A program made the translations under genes and the position numbers. A DNA stretch of 64,000 nt from Cryptomeria japonica. Lineage: Eukaryota; Streptophyta; Pinopsida; Cupressales; Cupressaceae. Positions 48,541 to 60,646 of this stretch are shown here, in pieces; the stretch's first letter is position 1, and each line of letters begins with the position of its first letter. Where the stretch lies: contig NC_081412.1 in the NCBI RefSeq assembly GCF_030272615.1, positions 664,852,481-664,916,480 of the forward strand, written 5' to 3'. Below the pieces are notes generated by a model. It had not been told where the DNA came from. It did no database searches and saw only the letters and a list, made by a program, of their open reading frames with translations.

Positions 48541-49198
48541 TTAGAATATTTTAAAAATAATAATTTTAATATTTAAAATATTTAAAAAAATAAATTTAAT
48601 TATAATTTTAAAATATAATTAATAAAATAATACTAAAAACAAAATAATAACATTATGTCCAGCCCTTCCCAAGCTAAAAAATATTGACAAAGGGGTAGAG
48701 CAAATGAAGACTAGTTCCCTTTGATAGAAAGGATGGAATGATATGGTGCAAGGCTAATTTTTGCCTAAAGGTTGAGGTGTTTGCATGCACAACAGAGAAA
48801 ATTTTTAAGTGAGGTTTAGAGAAACTCAATTAGTATATGTAGTCCATCATTATGTCCCCTTTGGGGTGAAGTGGAAAGAACTACAAACCATCTCTTGTTG
48901 CTCTTTCTTTTCTTATGAATGTTGGATATGGGTTATATAGAGATTTGGATGGAGCATTGCCCTTCAAACATGTACTTGATATCTTTTTTTATTTTTTTTC
49001 TTTTATTAAATGGAAGGCTATGGATTTTTGATCTAAAAATGGTAGTGTAGTAACTATGTAAGGAAATAATAAGATAATTTTAAATGATTAATGTTCTTTG
49101 GTAAAAAGAATGATTAATATGATTGAGGTAGGCATATATTATCAATTTAATTCCAAAATGAAGTAGATAGGTGAACTTGTAGGATATAATTATAAAAT
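48541..49198. other. AT-rich flank of the large gypsy element
   Basis: No gene seen. The last five bases before the LTR (AAATT, 49194-49198) are one candidate target duplication; the matching copy would lie beyond the window. Confidence 0.5.
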
Positions 49199-50095
49199 TG
49201 TTGGGTGAATATTTTGTCACCAGCGTACCAATGACAAAATATATGATTAGCACACAACTATGTTGAGAAGTTAATCTGTCCTCTCATCAAGGGGAGGTTC
49301 TCTTTGAAATTTCTTCTCTAAATAATAGGAAATCAAAATTTGTGGGTTGGTATTGGGTATATAACTCTCTTTTTTCAGAGTTTATGTATTCTCCCTCCAC
49401 CTTGTTACAATTCTCTATCTCTTTAGATACTTAAAGAAAAGAACAATGAATCTAACAAACTATGCTAAAACTTACAATCAAGTAGCTGAAAGTCTCTTTT
49501 AAATGTAACACTAACACAAACTGATTATTACAAATAATTAGAAACTTAACTTGTAGCTCAAAGTCGTAAAGTATAAATTCCTAATCCTTTAAACTACAAG
49601 TAACTGCAGTATTACAAAGCCTACCACTAATCACTTAATTATCATAAAATTTCCCAAATATGCAAGCAACACACAATCTACTTGCACAATTCAAGAGCTC
49701 TTTTACCCACATAGAAATATCTCCAATACCAAGGAAGTAAAGAACATAAGAACATTAACTCATATAAACAACTTTCTTGACACAACACAAAGTTTGAGAT
49801 CAAACAAAATTGCTTTCTTTATTTGCTTGATAGAATCTTCACAACAAAATCTTAAAGTCTTAGTTGAGGCAAAAATTCTGCAGAGTTTTTCTTAGCATGA
49901 AAAAGATAAATATTTACAAATGAAGGTCCACCTTAAATAGGAAAATAATGGAGAAAAATGTGGGCACAGTTGACTAATTCAACTGCACAGTTTCACGTCA
50001 CTACAACTACAACATGAGGAAAATGTGCAACTATGAGAAAACTAGAAACATCTAATGATGCAACTGCATAAAAAAGAAAAAGCTAATAGGGGACA
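49199..50095 (-). repeat. 3' LTR of the gypsy element
   Basis: 897 bp, plus-strand TGTTGGGTGAATATTTTG to AATAGGGGACA. The first about 160 bp match 60647-60808, including CACCAGCGTACCAATGACAA. On the minus strand the purine-rich GGAGGAGAAAGATGGATAAAG just before it is the likely plus-strand primer. Confidence 0.85.
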
Positions 50096-50097
50096 CT

Positions 50098-53000
50098 TTA
50101 TCCATCTTTCTCCTCCTTGTTTGATTTATGGAATTCTTTGAATTTAGTCAGGATGGCTTTCATCTCTACTTTGTCCTGCATTGGGGTAGAATCTATGATC
50201 ACATGAACATGGGAGACTGTATCCTTAGTCTTTACATGTTTCTTTTTCCCATCCTTCAGCATGGATGTGAGCACTTCAAAACTGACTTGGATCTCCAGTA
50301 ACTTATCTAATGCACCAAGTGAGAAATCCTATCACATGCAGTGATCAATTAGATAATGGAGTTCATGTGTGATGGCATCACTAGTAATGAGATTCTAATT
50401 TTCATCATATAGATAACAAGGAAGATCGACAATTTTGGCAGAAATGAGATCAATCTCATGATCACCTTCCTTCCTTTCTTGGTCCAGCTTTGCAATCATC
50501 AACCTTATTGTCTCTTGCTTGTGAGGCAACAATGACAATATCTGATATAATTTTCCCTTCTATGAATTACTTTATTTTCAATGAGGACATCTATTCTGAA
50601 GTCCTCCATTTTGATCCAAAGGGTTGTACTTTTCTCAACTTCCTCAATCTCCTGAGATAATGAAGTTTTGAGTCCTTGCATTTGGCTTTGGATTACTTCA
50701 AAATCCGCCAATAGCCCAATTGTTGAACTTAGAAGATGAGAGCCTTCTGACCTTAGCCGTGAAATCTACTCATCCATCACTCGTCACTTGGCTCCTACCT
50801 ATTCAATTTTCTTAAGAGCTTCAGTGTCCATTGACGATAGTATGGGCTCAACTTCCTGAAAAGATTGTGTGACTTTCAGAAGAACATTAGTCAATTTTTC
50901 ACATTTCTATTTTAATTCATTCTTCTCATCCCTCTCTTGTTCAAACCTCTGTAAGAAAGAGTTGAAAGTTGTCTGATAATCCAACTTAACACTCTCATGT
51001 GTTTCCACCCCAAGCTCAATAGTTTGCATGGTGTAATCCTTAGGTCGTATATTAACTTTATCCTTATCTGATGACGATACCAGGACCTCAACATACTTCC
51101 TTTTAGAAGCTGGGTCTACTAAAACCCGAGAGACAATCTTTGGCTTCTTTGTTCCTTTAGGCTTCGGAGGAACACACTACTCAAAATCAAACTCATCAAG
51201 AGAAATTACCTAGTTTTTCCTCTTAGGCACCACTACCTCCTTCCAAGGTGGTAATTCTGGAGTGGCCGATGGAGTAGTAACTCCTTACTGAGTCAAAATT
51301 GAGATTTTGGGAGCATGTCGACTGGAGCTCGCAACAGTTGTGAGTGGTGTTATTGGCACCAATGTTGAATTATCTTGTGGAATACCTATTGATGTTGTAA
51401 CAGTTGCTACTGCTGACATCTCTTCAGTCACATATGGGAGAGTTGAAGGTGTTGTGGATGCAACCTCAGTACTTACCAATGGTGGAATTTTTGTTATGAT
51501 TGAAGTAACAGGTAAATTCACTTTAGATTGACCTACAAACACTTCTTCCATAGCTTCATTAAAATGTAGCATTGAAGATTCAATATTGGATGAAGGAAAA
51601 TTATGAAACTCCTCATCCTCTTGATCAGAATCAAAATCTATAGAATGAATTATCACATTTGAATGAGTTTGTACATGTGAAGTAACCAGGGCATTATCTT
51701 CACCAGGATGTGATGTTTCTTCAACCTGTGCTTCCTCTTGTTGAGGAATTTTACCTTCTTTAGTCTCGTTCTCTTTTTCAGTTTCAATAGTTGGCTCGTG
51801 TTCTGGTTCCTTTGTATCTATCCCCTACACTACTAATGATGACTGACGCTTCTTGGACCCTTTAATTCTGAATTTTATTTTGGGCCCTTTCCCCTTAGAT
51901 TGTGTCATGGGGGCTGAGGATAGTGCTTTTTGATCTACCCTACTTTTTGCTCTCTTCGCAGCCATAGCAGTCCTACCAATTGGGCCATCACCTTTATTAT
52001 CATCCCCAGAACTAGCACTTGAAGTTGTTTCATTCTAAGATTCTTTTTTAACAGCCAAGCATTAGTGTTTGTGAGAATGGAAGAGATTCTTTGGGTGATA
52101 GATTTACTTTCCTTTCTTGACCATTGCATAGGAGGAAGTGGGGAGTCAACAATCTTCTTCTCATAATAGACTAGGTCTATTATGTCATTAGTGTCTTCCA
52201 TGGTCATTGGGATTTTTTCCAAATCCAGGTTCTCAATCTTCTCCAAGGTAAGACAATTGAAATCCATCCTCCTTATATATTCCTCATCTTGGCAATCTTC
52301 CCATACATCCTCAAATCTAATAACATGAGAGTAGTTTTTTTTAAGCTTATTTTTCACGCCATGAAAATCAAAATTGTTTCATGCCTTGAATCTTTTCATA
52401 GTGTTCCATTGCATCTCTTCCTCCATGTTATTTTCTTTGTGGTTAATTAAAACTGAGTATCTGTGAATAGATTCAGGAAACTTCAACCCAGTCTTATGTG
52501 CTTGTGATTGCTTTTCATGCACATAGATCAGTTGTCAACACAATTCCATGAGCATGATCTTATCAGAAGGATACCTTGGAAAAATGAAAGGCTCACCTGA
52601 GAAATATCCAATCCAGATGGAAGGGAAAGTTGAAAACTGAAGAAAAACACATCCAAAATGGGACACCCTATTATATGCAACTTCTGACAATCTTTTCTTC
52701 TATAGGTTTTTATCAAACATGCACTTCCACACAACAAAGAATGCATCATTAACCCTTCTAAAATGGCTACCTTGATTTTTGATCATGAGTTGATCATAGT
52801 ATTCCCACACAGGTACTAATCTCTTGTCACCCTTGGTAGACAAATCTGGATACTGCAAGTACAAAATCAGGATCATGAGTTGCAATTGGGAAGGAAGCAT
52901 ATTTATGTAGCTAAGATTTGATCAAGTTTGTCAGGCCAGAAGGAGATTTCTCAACCTGATCAACAAATTCCTACATACTAACATGACCAATTTCTGTGTC

Positions 53001-53156
53001 CTTAATTTTATTGATGTTTGAATCCACTAAACTTTTTGAGTACAAATTCAAGTACTTGTCGTACTTGTACTTCATCTTCTTTGCTGATGTTTTTCCCGGT
53101 GAAGATTCAAACTGACTTGAAGAAGGCTCTGATTTGTCATGAGAGGGATTTGACAT
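50098..53156 (-). pseudogene. Third ORF of the gypsy element, function unknown
   Basis: Begins at an ATG at 53156 (MSNPSHDKSEPSSS) and ends at a TAA (50100-50098) only 3 bp from the 3' LTR, about 1000 codons with stops and frameshifts. Layout: a Ser-rich, basic N terminus; a globular part (53000-52000) with RLVPVWEYYDQL and EDVWEDCQDEEYI; a basic segment with KGKGPKIKFRIKGSKKR (about 51900-51850); an acidic and Ser/Thr-rich part (51800-51290); a basic KPKGTKKPK segment (about 51150); and a long coiled-coil region (about 51000-50130). I see no signal peptide or membrane helix that would support an env protein. Athila- and Tat-type elements often carry an extra ORF here. Function unknown. Confidence 0.6.
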
Positions 53157-53340
53157 TTGCAAATGACTACATTCAATATTAAATATTAGCCTTTCGACAG
53201 TTATCATCATCAATAAAACCACATTTTATCAATTGGACCGAAAAAACGGACTCAAAACAGACTTCGGAGCAAAACTATAAAAAATAGCAGGTCGGGGAAA
53301 AAAGTCTAACCTGCACTTTAAGAGTAAAAATTTGCACATC

Positions 53341-54370
53341 GAGCTGTAAAGTCCGATTTGCAATGATAAAACATCTTTACTTACATATCGGACTTTAAAG
53401 TCCGATGTGCAAATAGGGGAAGTCATCGGCACATCAGACTTTAAAGTCCATTGTGTAAGTTGGAAAAAAAAAATCATTAGCACATCAGACATTAAAGTCC
53501 AATGTGCAGGTGTAGAACATTGCAAAAAGACTAGCACATCAGGTTTTAGAGTCTGATGTGCTAGTTGGGGGAAAAGCAACCGATTGACATGTTGGGTTTT
53601 AAAACCGGACATGTCAACTGAACAATCTCCCCTCCCATATCGAACTTTAAAGTCCAATATGTGAGGTTTACCCTCCTCCATACTAGACTTTAATGTCCGA
53701 TATCCAGAGGGATCTTCGCACATAGTCTTGCAGATCGGGTTATAAAATCCATCATGTAGGCTAGGAAAAGGGAAAAGAATATAGATCCTTGCACATAGCC
53801 TTCGGATCAGGAGATCTTGAGGAACAATCAGATTTGATGTCTGATACATCTCCAACCAATAGAAAACCCAAAGAGGAAATAATACAGGGGACAAACCTAA
53901 AAGGAAAAATAAAAATAAAACAAAAAGCTACCTCAATCTGCCAAGATGAACAAAAATCTGGTACGAATTTGACAAATCTGCAAGGCCGACGAAGGAAAAT
54001 GGAGGAAAACAGAGGAGGGCACGCGTAGAGGAGAATTCGCAAACAAAAATGAAGAAATAATCTCCAAAATTTAATAAATAATCTCCTAAATTCACAATAA
54101 ATACGACCATAATTACTAATCACACAATGCATGTCAGAATTTTTTAGTCTGACATGTAGGAATAAAACCCTTGCAAGTCAGACTTTAAAGTCCAACATGC
54201 AACTTTTGATCAAAAGACCTATAGATTGGACTTTAAAGTCCAAACTACAGGGGAAGGATTACCTGCAGGTCGGACTTTAAAGTCCGATGTGCAATTTTTA
54301 AAAAAAGAAGGAACCCTTCAAGTCGAACTACCTGCATGTCAGATTTTTTAAAAGTTCGACCTGCAGGAAA
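53341..54370. repeat. Array of imperfect palindromes around GGACTTTAAAGTCC
   Basis: About 14 copies, most 25-30 bp long, centred near 53397, 53443, 53494, 53547, 53600, 53648, 53701, 53743, then 54144, 54187, 54234, 54278 and 54349, plus a half copy at 53345. Spacing is mostly 42-54 bp. Two blocks (53341-53760 and 54125-54370) are separated by about 365 bp without the motif. Arms such as CACATC/GATGTG extend the core. The array lies between the pol end and the start of the third ORF. Confidence 0.85.
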
Positions 54371-54696
54371 ACCTACAAATCTTACAAACTTAGAAAACAA
54401 TAAAAATGAAAAGTGAAAAGCTAAATGAGCTAATCGATGGAGTCAATCAACCTCTCTTAGAGGTTGTAAGGTACAAAATGGACTAGTTTTGTAGGGTTGT
54501 CTCATGATTTTGGCCATGCTGAAATCAAGGAGAACAATTGGCTCGGACTGGGGAACAAGGTACACCACTTGAATCTTGTAGAATTCAGAACTCTGAGTGT
54601 TTGTATCGATTGGGCTATAGAGTCAGGCGATGACAAGACTAAGAAGAAAAGACCATACATATTTTACAATAAGTACAACTTCCTTTACATCGCTCT

Positions 54697-55790
54697 CTAT
54701 TGAGTAAAGAGCTTCAAATATTCTCCACTATGAGGTAGTGAGAACGGAATACCATTCACATATGCAAGTAAGTAGCTATACTTGCCACATACTTCATGAA
54801 TAGTGAAGGGACCTCTCCATAAGGAGTCAAAATATCTATGAAAACCCTTTGGTTCCCTCCTCTTGTCCCATAACAAGACTTGATCACCAACTGAGAACTC
54901 ATAAGAAGTTGCTTTCTTATCAAATAAAACCTTCACTTGACTTTGATGTTCAGCAATCCTATCAACCACTTCTTCTCTTGTTTCTTCTAACTAAGAAAGA
55001 AACATAATCCTCTTATCAAGCAAATTTTGATAGGTTTGATCTTCAATGGCCTTGGCGAGCTTTAATGGTTGAAGTTCCATAGTGATTGGAATCTTGGCAT
55101 TCAACCCATACAAAAGTTGAAAAGGTGACATACTGATTTCTTTTTTTGGAGTTATACGATCCACCCATAGCACATCATAGAGAGCTTTATGCCAAGTCCA
55201 ATGTTTCTCATCAACAAACTTTCTCATAATGGTAACCAGATTCTTGTTTCTTGATTCAACCTGACTATTTCCTTGCGGATAATAGTCATATGAGTGTGAA
55301 AGGGTAATACCATGATCAAAAAAAAGTCAATGATTTCATAAGATAAAAAATATGAAGCATTATCGGTTATTATCTTATGAGGAACACCAAACCTTGAAAT
55401 GATGTTTTCCTTCAGAAATTGACAAACCAGTGTCGAGGTAGCTTTCTTAGTTGGAATTGCCTCCACCCACTTGGTGAAGTAATCTGTTGCTATGATAATG
55501 TATATGTGACCTACACTAGATGTCGGATTGACAAGTCCAATGAAGTCCAATCCCCATTGTTGAAAGGGCTCTTCAATTACAACTAATTTAAGAGGAAGCG
55601 TAACTAGTATGCCAATGTTGGCCACTAGTATCTAGCACACAAAATTTTATGCATAGTCAAAGGAGCAAAAAAATGTCCACCACAAGAAAGATAATGAAAA
55701 TCTTGAAGTAATCTTACTCATTGTTGTTTGTCTGTGCAATGTAGGAAATTACCATCTAGACCTTTCTTATACAAACCATTGTCCCATAGG
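54697..55790 (-). pseudogene. Gypsy integrase
   Basis: Integrase inserts the cDNA. On the minus strand a zinc-binding segment (about 55790-55640) precedes the core: GLDFIG (first Asp, about 55550), IITDNASYF (second Asp, about 55355), and QVESRNKN (Glu, about 55245) reached after a frameshift near 55320. SPFQLLYG (about 55125) and a C-terminal GDQVLLWDKR and WRGPFTIHE segment (about 54890-54780) follow, ending at 54697. All three acidic catalytic residues can be read. Frameshift and stops make it non-functional. Confidence 0.85.
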
Positions 55791-55849
55791 ACAAAACTTA
55801 CTGCTTTAAGCCTTAGGGTTCGCCTTTCTTTCCTTGACAGGTGTGTAGG

Positions 55850-56470
55850 ATAGTCTCGATATGTTAAGAGATATGCCAAGTCAGAATACCACTCATCAGT
55901 GGTACTGACAAATAGAACTTTGGGAAGATCTTGATTCATACCTTCATTTTCCAGCACCACTTGATCAATTAATTTGTTTTCAGCTACCAATTGACATAGA
56001 CCTTTTCCATGATCCAACTTAGTGGGCTTGATTTCCATGTCATATTCCTGAATCTTGGCAATCCAGTTGCCCCTTTTAGTTCCAAACTCTTCTGGCATCA
56101 AAATTGTCTTAACAACAACATCGGGAATGAGAGCGATGACATGTGAATTCAGAATATAAAACCTAAAATGTTTCACCGCTTTTACCATGAGAAAAGCATG
56201 CTTCTCCATTTCTGAGTACTTCAAGTCATAAGCCTTTAGTGGATAACTCATGAATGCAATGAATGATTCCATGCCTTCATTATTTTTCTACATCAGTATA
56301 GCCAAATAGGTATGATCTTATGCATAGCTATACATGATAAACTCTTTGGTATAATCTGGGCATACCAAGATTGAGGCATTTTCCATGGCCTCCTTGATCC
56401 AATGGAAATATTTATTTCCTTCAGGAGTCCACTTAAAAAGAGAATTACCTTTCATCATGTTAACTATGTG
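55850..56470 (-). pseudogene. Gypsy RNase H
   Basis: The standard RNase H that follows RT in Ty3/gypsy elements and degrades the RNA strand. Readable blocks are FMSYPLKAYDLKYSEMEKHAF (shortened: SYPLK, YSEMEK; about 56250-56180), HFRFYIL (about 56165), and WIAKIQEYDMEIKP (about 56065-56025). The ADALSR-type end reads GKGLCQL. Upstream, 56470-56275 has stops at likely Trp positions. Confidence 0.8.
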
Positions 56471-56476
56471 ACAAGT

Positions 56477-57337
56477 CTATTCAGCAAAATCTAGAATAAA
56501 TCTTCGTAAGAAATTTACTTTACCAAAGAAAGAATGAACGACAGTCTTACTTGTTGGCATGAAAAGGTCATGAATACCTTTTACTCTTTCAGCATCAATT
56601 TTTATACCTTCTTTTGAAACAATATGCCCAAGTAAATTACCTTCAGTGACCACAAAAACAGATTTCTTGAGATTGAGGGAAATTCCATGCTGACACTTCT
56701 CTAAGACTTGTTGCAAATGAAAGAAATGATTTTGACGTTTCTTAAAATAAATAGTCAAATCATCCAAATAGACTACAATGAACTTACCAAGAAAACTTCA
56801 AAAGGCCAAGTCCATTGCATGTTGGAAAGTTGCTCCCACATTTATTAACCCAAAAGGCATCTTGCGATATGCAAAGGTACCCCAAGGTGTAGTAAATGAA
56901 GTATTATGTTGATCTTGTTCCAGAACTTCTACTTGGTTGTAACCCAAAAATACGTCCAACATGGACATCATCTCAACTCCGGTAACAACTTGTAGGACAT
57001 GATCCATGACAAGTAAAGGATAGTTATCTTTCAAGAATGCCTGATTCAAATTCCGGAAATCAACACATATTCAAATATCACCATTCTTCTTACGTACAGG
57101 TACAATATTGCCTATCCAAGATGAATGATGAATGGGGAAAGTTATCTTTGCTTTCAACATCTTCTGAACTTCAACAAATGTAGTATCTGATATCTTTGGA
57201 TTATGGTGCCTTTGCTTCTGTCGAAAAGGCATGATACCTGGCTTTAATGGAATGCCATGACACAGTTCTTCTAGACAGAAAGACTTCAACTCTACATAGG
57301 AGTAGGCCAAGACATCAACATATTGTTGCAGCAACAC
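56477..57337 (-). pseudogene. Gypsy reverse transcriptase
   Basis: Copies the element RNA to DNA. Visible blocks: IVPVRKKNGD (about 57105-57075), a stop, then the FRNLNQA block, SMLDVFLGYNQV (about 56970-56935), KMPFGLINVGATFQ (about 56860-56820), an intact VYLDD active site (about 56778-56764), HIVSKEGI and the thumb block HSFFGKVNFLRRFI (about 56550-56500). Stops occur near 57070, 56797 and 56477. Confidence 0.88.
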
Positions 57338-57749
57338 AACAAATTTATGCCTTTCTTCTTGCGAACAACACTTCCTGATGTTAATTAGCTTTGGGTTGAC
57401 TTAAGTGCCAATATTTACCTGCTCATATTCCATTGAGCCCGCAGCTGATTTTTTTTTTTTGTGATGTAGTGGTCATGCTTTTCAAACAACTTTTGTAAAG
57501 AATCCAGACACTTAGGGATCTTATTTCCTTTCAACGGCAAAAATTTCTCTCCCATTTCTATATCAATGCTTTCAATTGCATCTTTTGAAGGGCAGTGACT
57601 ACAATCAATATATAGGTCATCAAAATTATCAACGGTCTACAAGAAACTGATTACATAATGATCATCATTAAACACTTGCCAATGATCAGAGTTGTTAGGA
57701 ACACTTGGCTGAAAGACCAATTCAACAACATAAGTTGATCTTGAAAAAT

Positions 57750-58150
57750 CTTTGTGAGGAACCAAAGAGGTTGCAGATATTACTAATCAAACCACCCTAT
57801 CATTAAATTCATAAGAGACAATAAATATGTCAAAGGCATCAAATGCCTCAATCAAATCCCAAACCAGGTTACGATAATGTCGTAGCCTACCATTCCTTGT
57901 TTGATATATATTCCAGACCTAACACACAATTAACTTCGCATCTCCTTCAGCATGTAAATTATTGATTCCTTTCTTCTTAGTAACATTCATTCCAAGGAGA
58001 AGTGATTCATACTTAGTAGTGTTATTTGTATTATCAAACTGCAATTTGAAAGAGAAAGGAAAAATATTACCCTCAAGAGAAACCCAAACAATATTAGCTC
58101 CTTATCTGATAGAAGAACACCTACCACCAAATTCTACCGTCCAAACATCA
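57750..58150 (-). pseudogene. RNase H-like domain between protease and RT
   Basis: On the minus strand the reading VWTVEFGG, GANIVWVSLEG, SFKLQFDNTNNTTKYESLLLG, then AEGDAKLIV (not all contiguous) and RHYRNLVWDLIEAFDAF matches the extra RNase H (aRNH, Pfam RVT_3 type) of plant Tat elements. Of its catalytic residues, the first Asp reads Gly (FGG for FDG), the Glu after NN reads Lys, the GDA Asp is kept, and the last Asp is lost. A TAG interrupts near 58104. The element also has the normal RNase H after RT. Domain identity is fairly secure; the order is unusual to my knowledge. Confidence 0.7.
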
Positions 58151-58359
58151 TTTGCATTACCAATGTTAGCAGTATCAAAATTAATAATTTCCTCCTGTGA
58201 GGTCAAAGATCCCACAAACTCCATAATAGTACTCTCACAATCACTAGAAACCTCTTTATGGGAAAAGACACCTTCAATCTCAGGATCAACCTCTACCTCA
58301 TCATCAACATGCAAGAAATAGTTACCTATTCCTGATGACTCAAAAAGTATCTAAGCTCG

Positions 58360-58929
58360 CTAATCATCAGATTTAACAAAAATGTACTTTGATTCTTTTT
58401 TAGGATACAACTTCTTAACTTCCCCCTTGACGGGAATGTGTGCCTTAGTCATATCCATGCTTAACTCTCTGCCAACATCTCTATAGAAATTTCTTCTCAA
58501 TAATAGGTCATAACAAGCTGGTACATCTGCTACCAATATCGTCATCTTAATCTTCTTTTTTGTAAATACAGCGAATGCAAATTGTGCGTCCTTGATCTGA
58601 CCTATCAAGGCAAATTTCTTGTTATCCATAGAGAAACATCTTCCAAATGTTTTAGTCAAAGTCAAGCCAAGAGCATTGGCAACTTTTGCTGGAATAATAT
58701 TATCAAATGCCCCAGAATCGACCACACAATTACTAAGCTTAAAACCATTAATCAACAAAATGATATAGAATGGCTCTATCTTTTCTGTAGGAAAAGGGGA
58801 AATTACTAAGTTATTTTGAATGGAATCAGAATTGGGAAGAATTATTGGGGTATTACCTTTTTCTTTGACAAACTTGACCGAACGGTCAAATTGATCTGGG
58901 TTAGACCTCAAAAACTCTACCTCAGACAT
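58360..58929 (-). pseudogene. Gypsy protease
   Basis: An open stretch of 189 codons. The aspartic protease motif reads CVVDSGAFDNIIP (about 58720-58680), the intact DSG form. A flap-like segment and a CYDLLLRRNFYRDVG end (about 58515-58470, where LLLGR is usual) follow. The enzyme would cut the polyprotein. It lies between the gag knuckle-less tail and the extra RNase H domain. Confidence 0.8.
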
Positions 58930-58999
58930 TTGTATTTTGGTTTTCCTAGAATGGTCTAGAATATCAAATGACTAAAAATAATTCATTAAAGACAAATTT

Positions 59000-60290
59000 G
59001 GGTTCTCATTTTGAGAACTTAAAACATGAGGAGCACTAGTCTTCAGTGCAACTGTAGAAGAACTGACAGGTGCAGAAAAATTGACAACAGTCGAAGGAAT
59101 ACTTACACTTTTATCTTTCGCAATGTCCTTCGAGATAGAGTTGTCTTTTGGGGGGTTTGCTATAGGAGTCCCATGCTTAGAAATAGTAACTGGAAAATGT
59201 TGAGAATCCTTAATTTGAACATAATCATCATTTTTCACATTGGCAGGTGGCTGAGCCACATGTGCTTGTGAACGAGTGAATATTGCAAAGACATCTCCTT
59301 CGCATCTATCTAACATATCATCTTCTTGATATTGCATAAACCTGATGTTAGAGTCGCTAGCCAATTTTGCATCATCTTCTTAATGCAAATTGGCATCTTC
59401 ATCACCAAAAGGGGGAAGATCATTATGTTCAACTTCATAATATCATGTAGTTGAATTTTGGGGTTGTTCTTCCAATGCAAGCCTTTCTGGAGGGGGGGGG
59501 GGTAATTTGTTCTAATTACGCATGGTGTAATTGGAAGCATTATTTGGAAAAGTCCTTCTCGGGACATCACGATAAGAAGTATTTCCTTGTAAGGAAATTT
59601 GCTTCTTAAGTGCTAACAACTCATTTGCTAGCTTTTGTATCATTGGATCAACAAAATTAGTTGAAGAGAAAGATGCATCAATAACTTGATTACTCCTAAC
59701 CTTGTTAGGATCTCTCCTTATCTTTCTCACAAGGATAAGATCATCTTCAACCAATATAGCCATCTGTTGCGCAATGGCCAAATCTGTAGGATTGTCCCTT
59801 CACAAAAGAAAAATCACCTCTGATAATTGAGCATTGATGAAGAATCATTTCAGATTTCTAGCGGTGGGTTGTGAAGCAACCAGAATATGGTTATGTAGCT
59901 TATTAAATTTTTCTATGAACTCCTGCATGGGTTCCTGAGGCTCTTTCTTCATTTGAGTTAATTGTGCCAATAATGCATGATTATCTTTGGTAGACTTGAA
60001 TCTTGCCTCAAATAATATTCTGAGAGTTGCCCAACTTGTGATGCAAGCATTCAGAAGATGATAGAACCAATTAGTAGCAACTCCATGCAAAGTTTCAATA
60101 TATAGTCTCACTGAGACATCTTCATGTTCAACCTCCAAAACCCCACATGTAATGTAGAAGGAAAGAATGTGCTCATCTGGATGTTGAGATTCATCTCCCA
60201 GAAACTTTCTACATGTCTTTGGGAAGTTCGTGTAAAGGTGCGATTAAGCTCAATGGACCAAAAGCAGTGCCTCAAGTGCTAGCAATAACC
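59000..60290 (-). pseudogene. Gypsy gag
   Basis: The retrotransposon gag domain reads from about 60240 (FPKTCRKFLGD) through VRLYIETLHGVATNWFYHL (about 60110-60055), WATLRILFEARF, and FIEKFNKLHNHI (about 59915-59880). 59780-59380 is a Lys/Asn-rich linker with frameshifts and 59360-59000 is a low-complexity, Ser/Pro-rich segment. No CCHC knuckle was found. The start codon cannot be fixed. Gag forms the particle and packages RNA. Confidence 0.75.
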
Positions 60291-60646
60291 ATCCTTATTG
60301 GATTATATGGTGCTATTACAAAACTATTTGCAAGTGTAATAACTAAGACTTGCAAACTTAATGCCTCACTTAGTAAATGAGATCATCGTGCAGATGGAGG
60401 AAAACTTCACGTCTGCTACAAAGGAGAGAGCGTTAGTGGAGGTGTCGCAAAGGGAAAATTAAATTGTTGTAATAACTCAAATGTAGGATCAACGATTCTT
60501 GCTAATCGCTACCCACAAATGTAAATTCGATCAGCCAGATTTGAATATTGACAAAAGCAACAATATGTAAATTATAATGAAAGCGCATTACAACCCAAAA
60601 AGACAAACCAAATACATGTCGCTCCCCAGCAGGATCGCCAAAAAAG
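60291..60646 (-). other. Leader and primer site of the gypsy element
   Basis: Between the 5' LTR end and gag. The minus strand reads TTTTGGCGATCCTGCTGGGG directly after the LTR end (60645-60626), the expected place and form of a gypsy primer site. No gene is seen in the rest. Confidence 0.65.

Noticed and set aside
51307-51531. Plus-strand ORF opposite the gypsy third ORF
   Set aside because: A mirror frame of the minus-strand Ser/Thr/Val-rich coding region.
53229-53894. 221-codon minus-strand ORF over the palindromes as a gene
   Set aside because: The frame is open mainly because the repeated motif lacks stops. It shows no domain and overlaps non-repeat DNA on one side only.
53341-54370. 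Cluster of small inverted-repeat transposons (MITEs)
   Set aside because: The palindromes are about 28 bp with no internal sequence and no target duplications, and they recur at regular spacing inside one element.
57440-57470. T-run near 57450 as a LINE tail
   Set aside because: No LINE sequence flanks it and the gypsy coding reading continues across it with an indel; it is a local homopolymer expansion.
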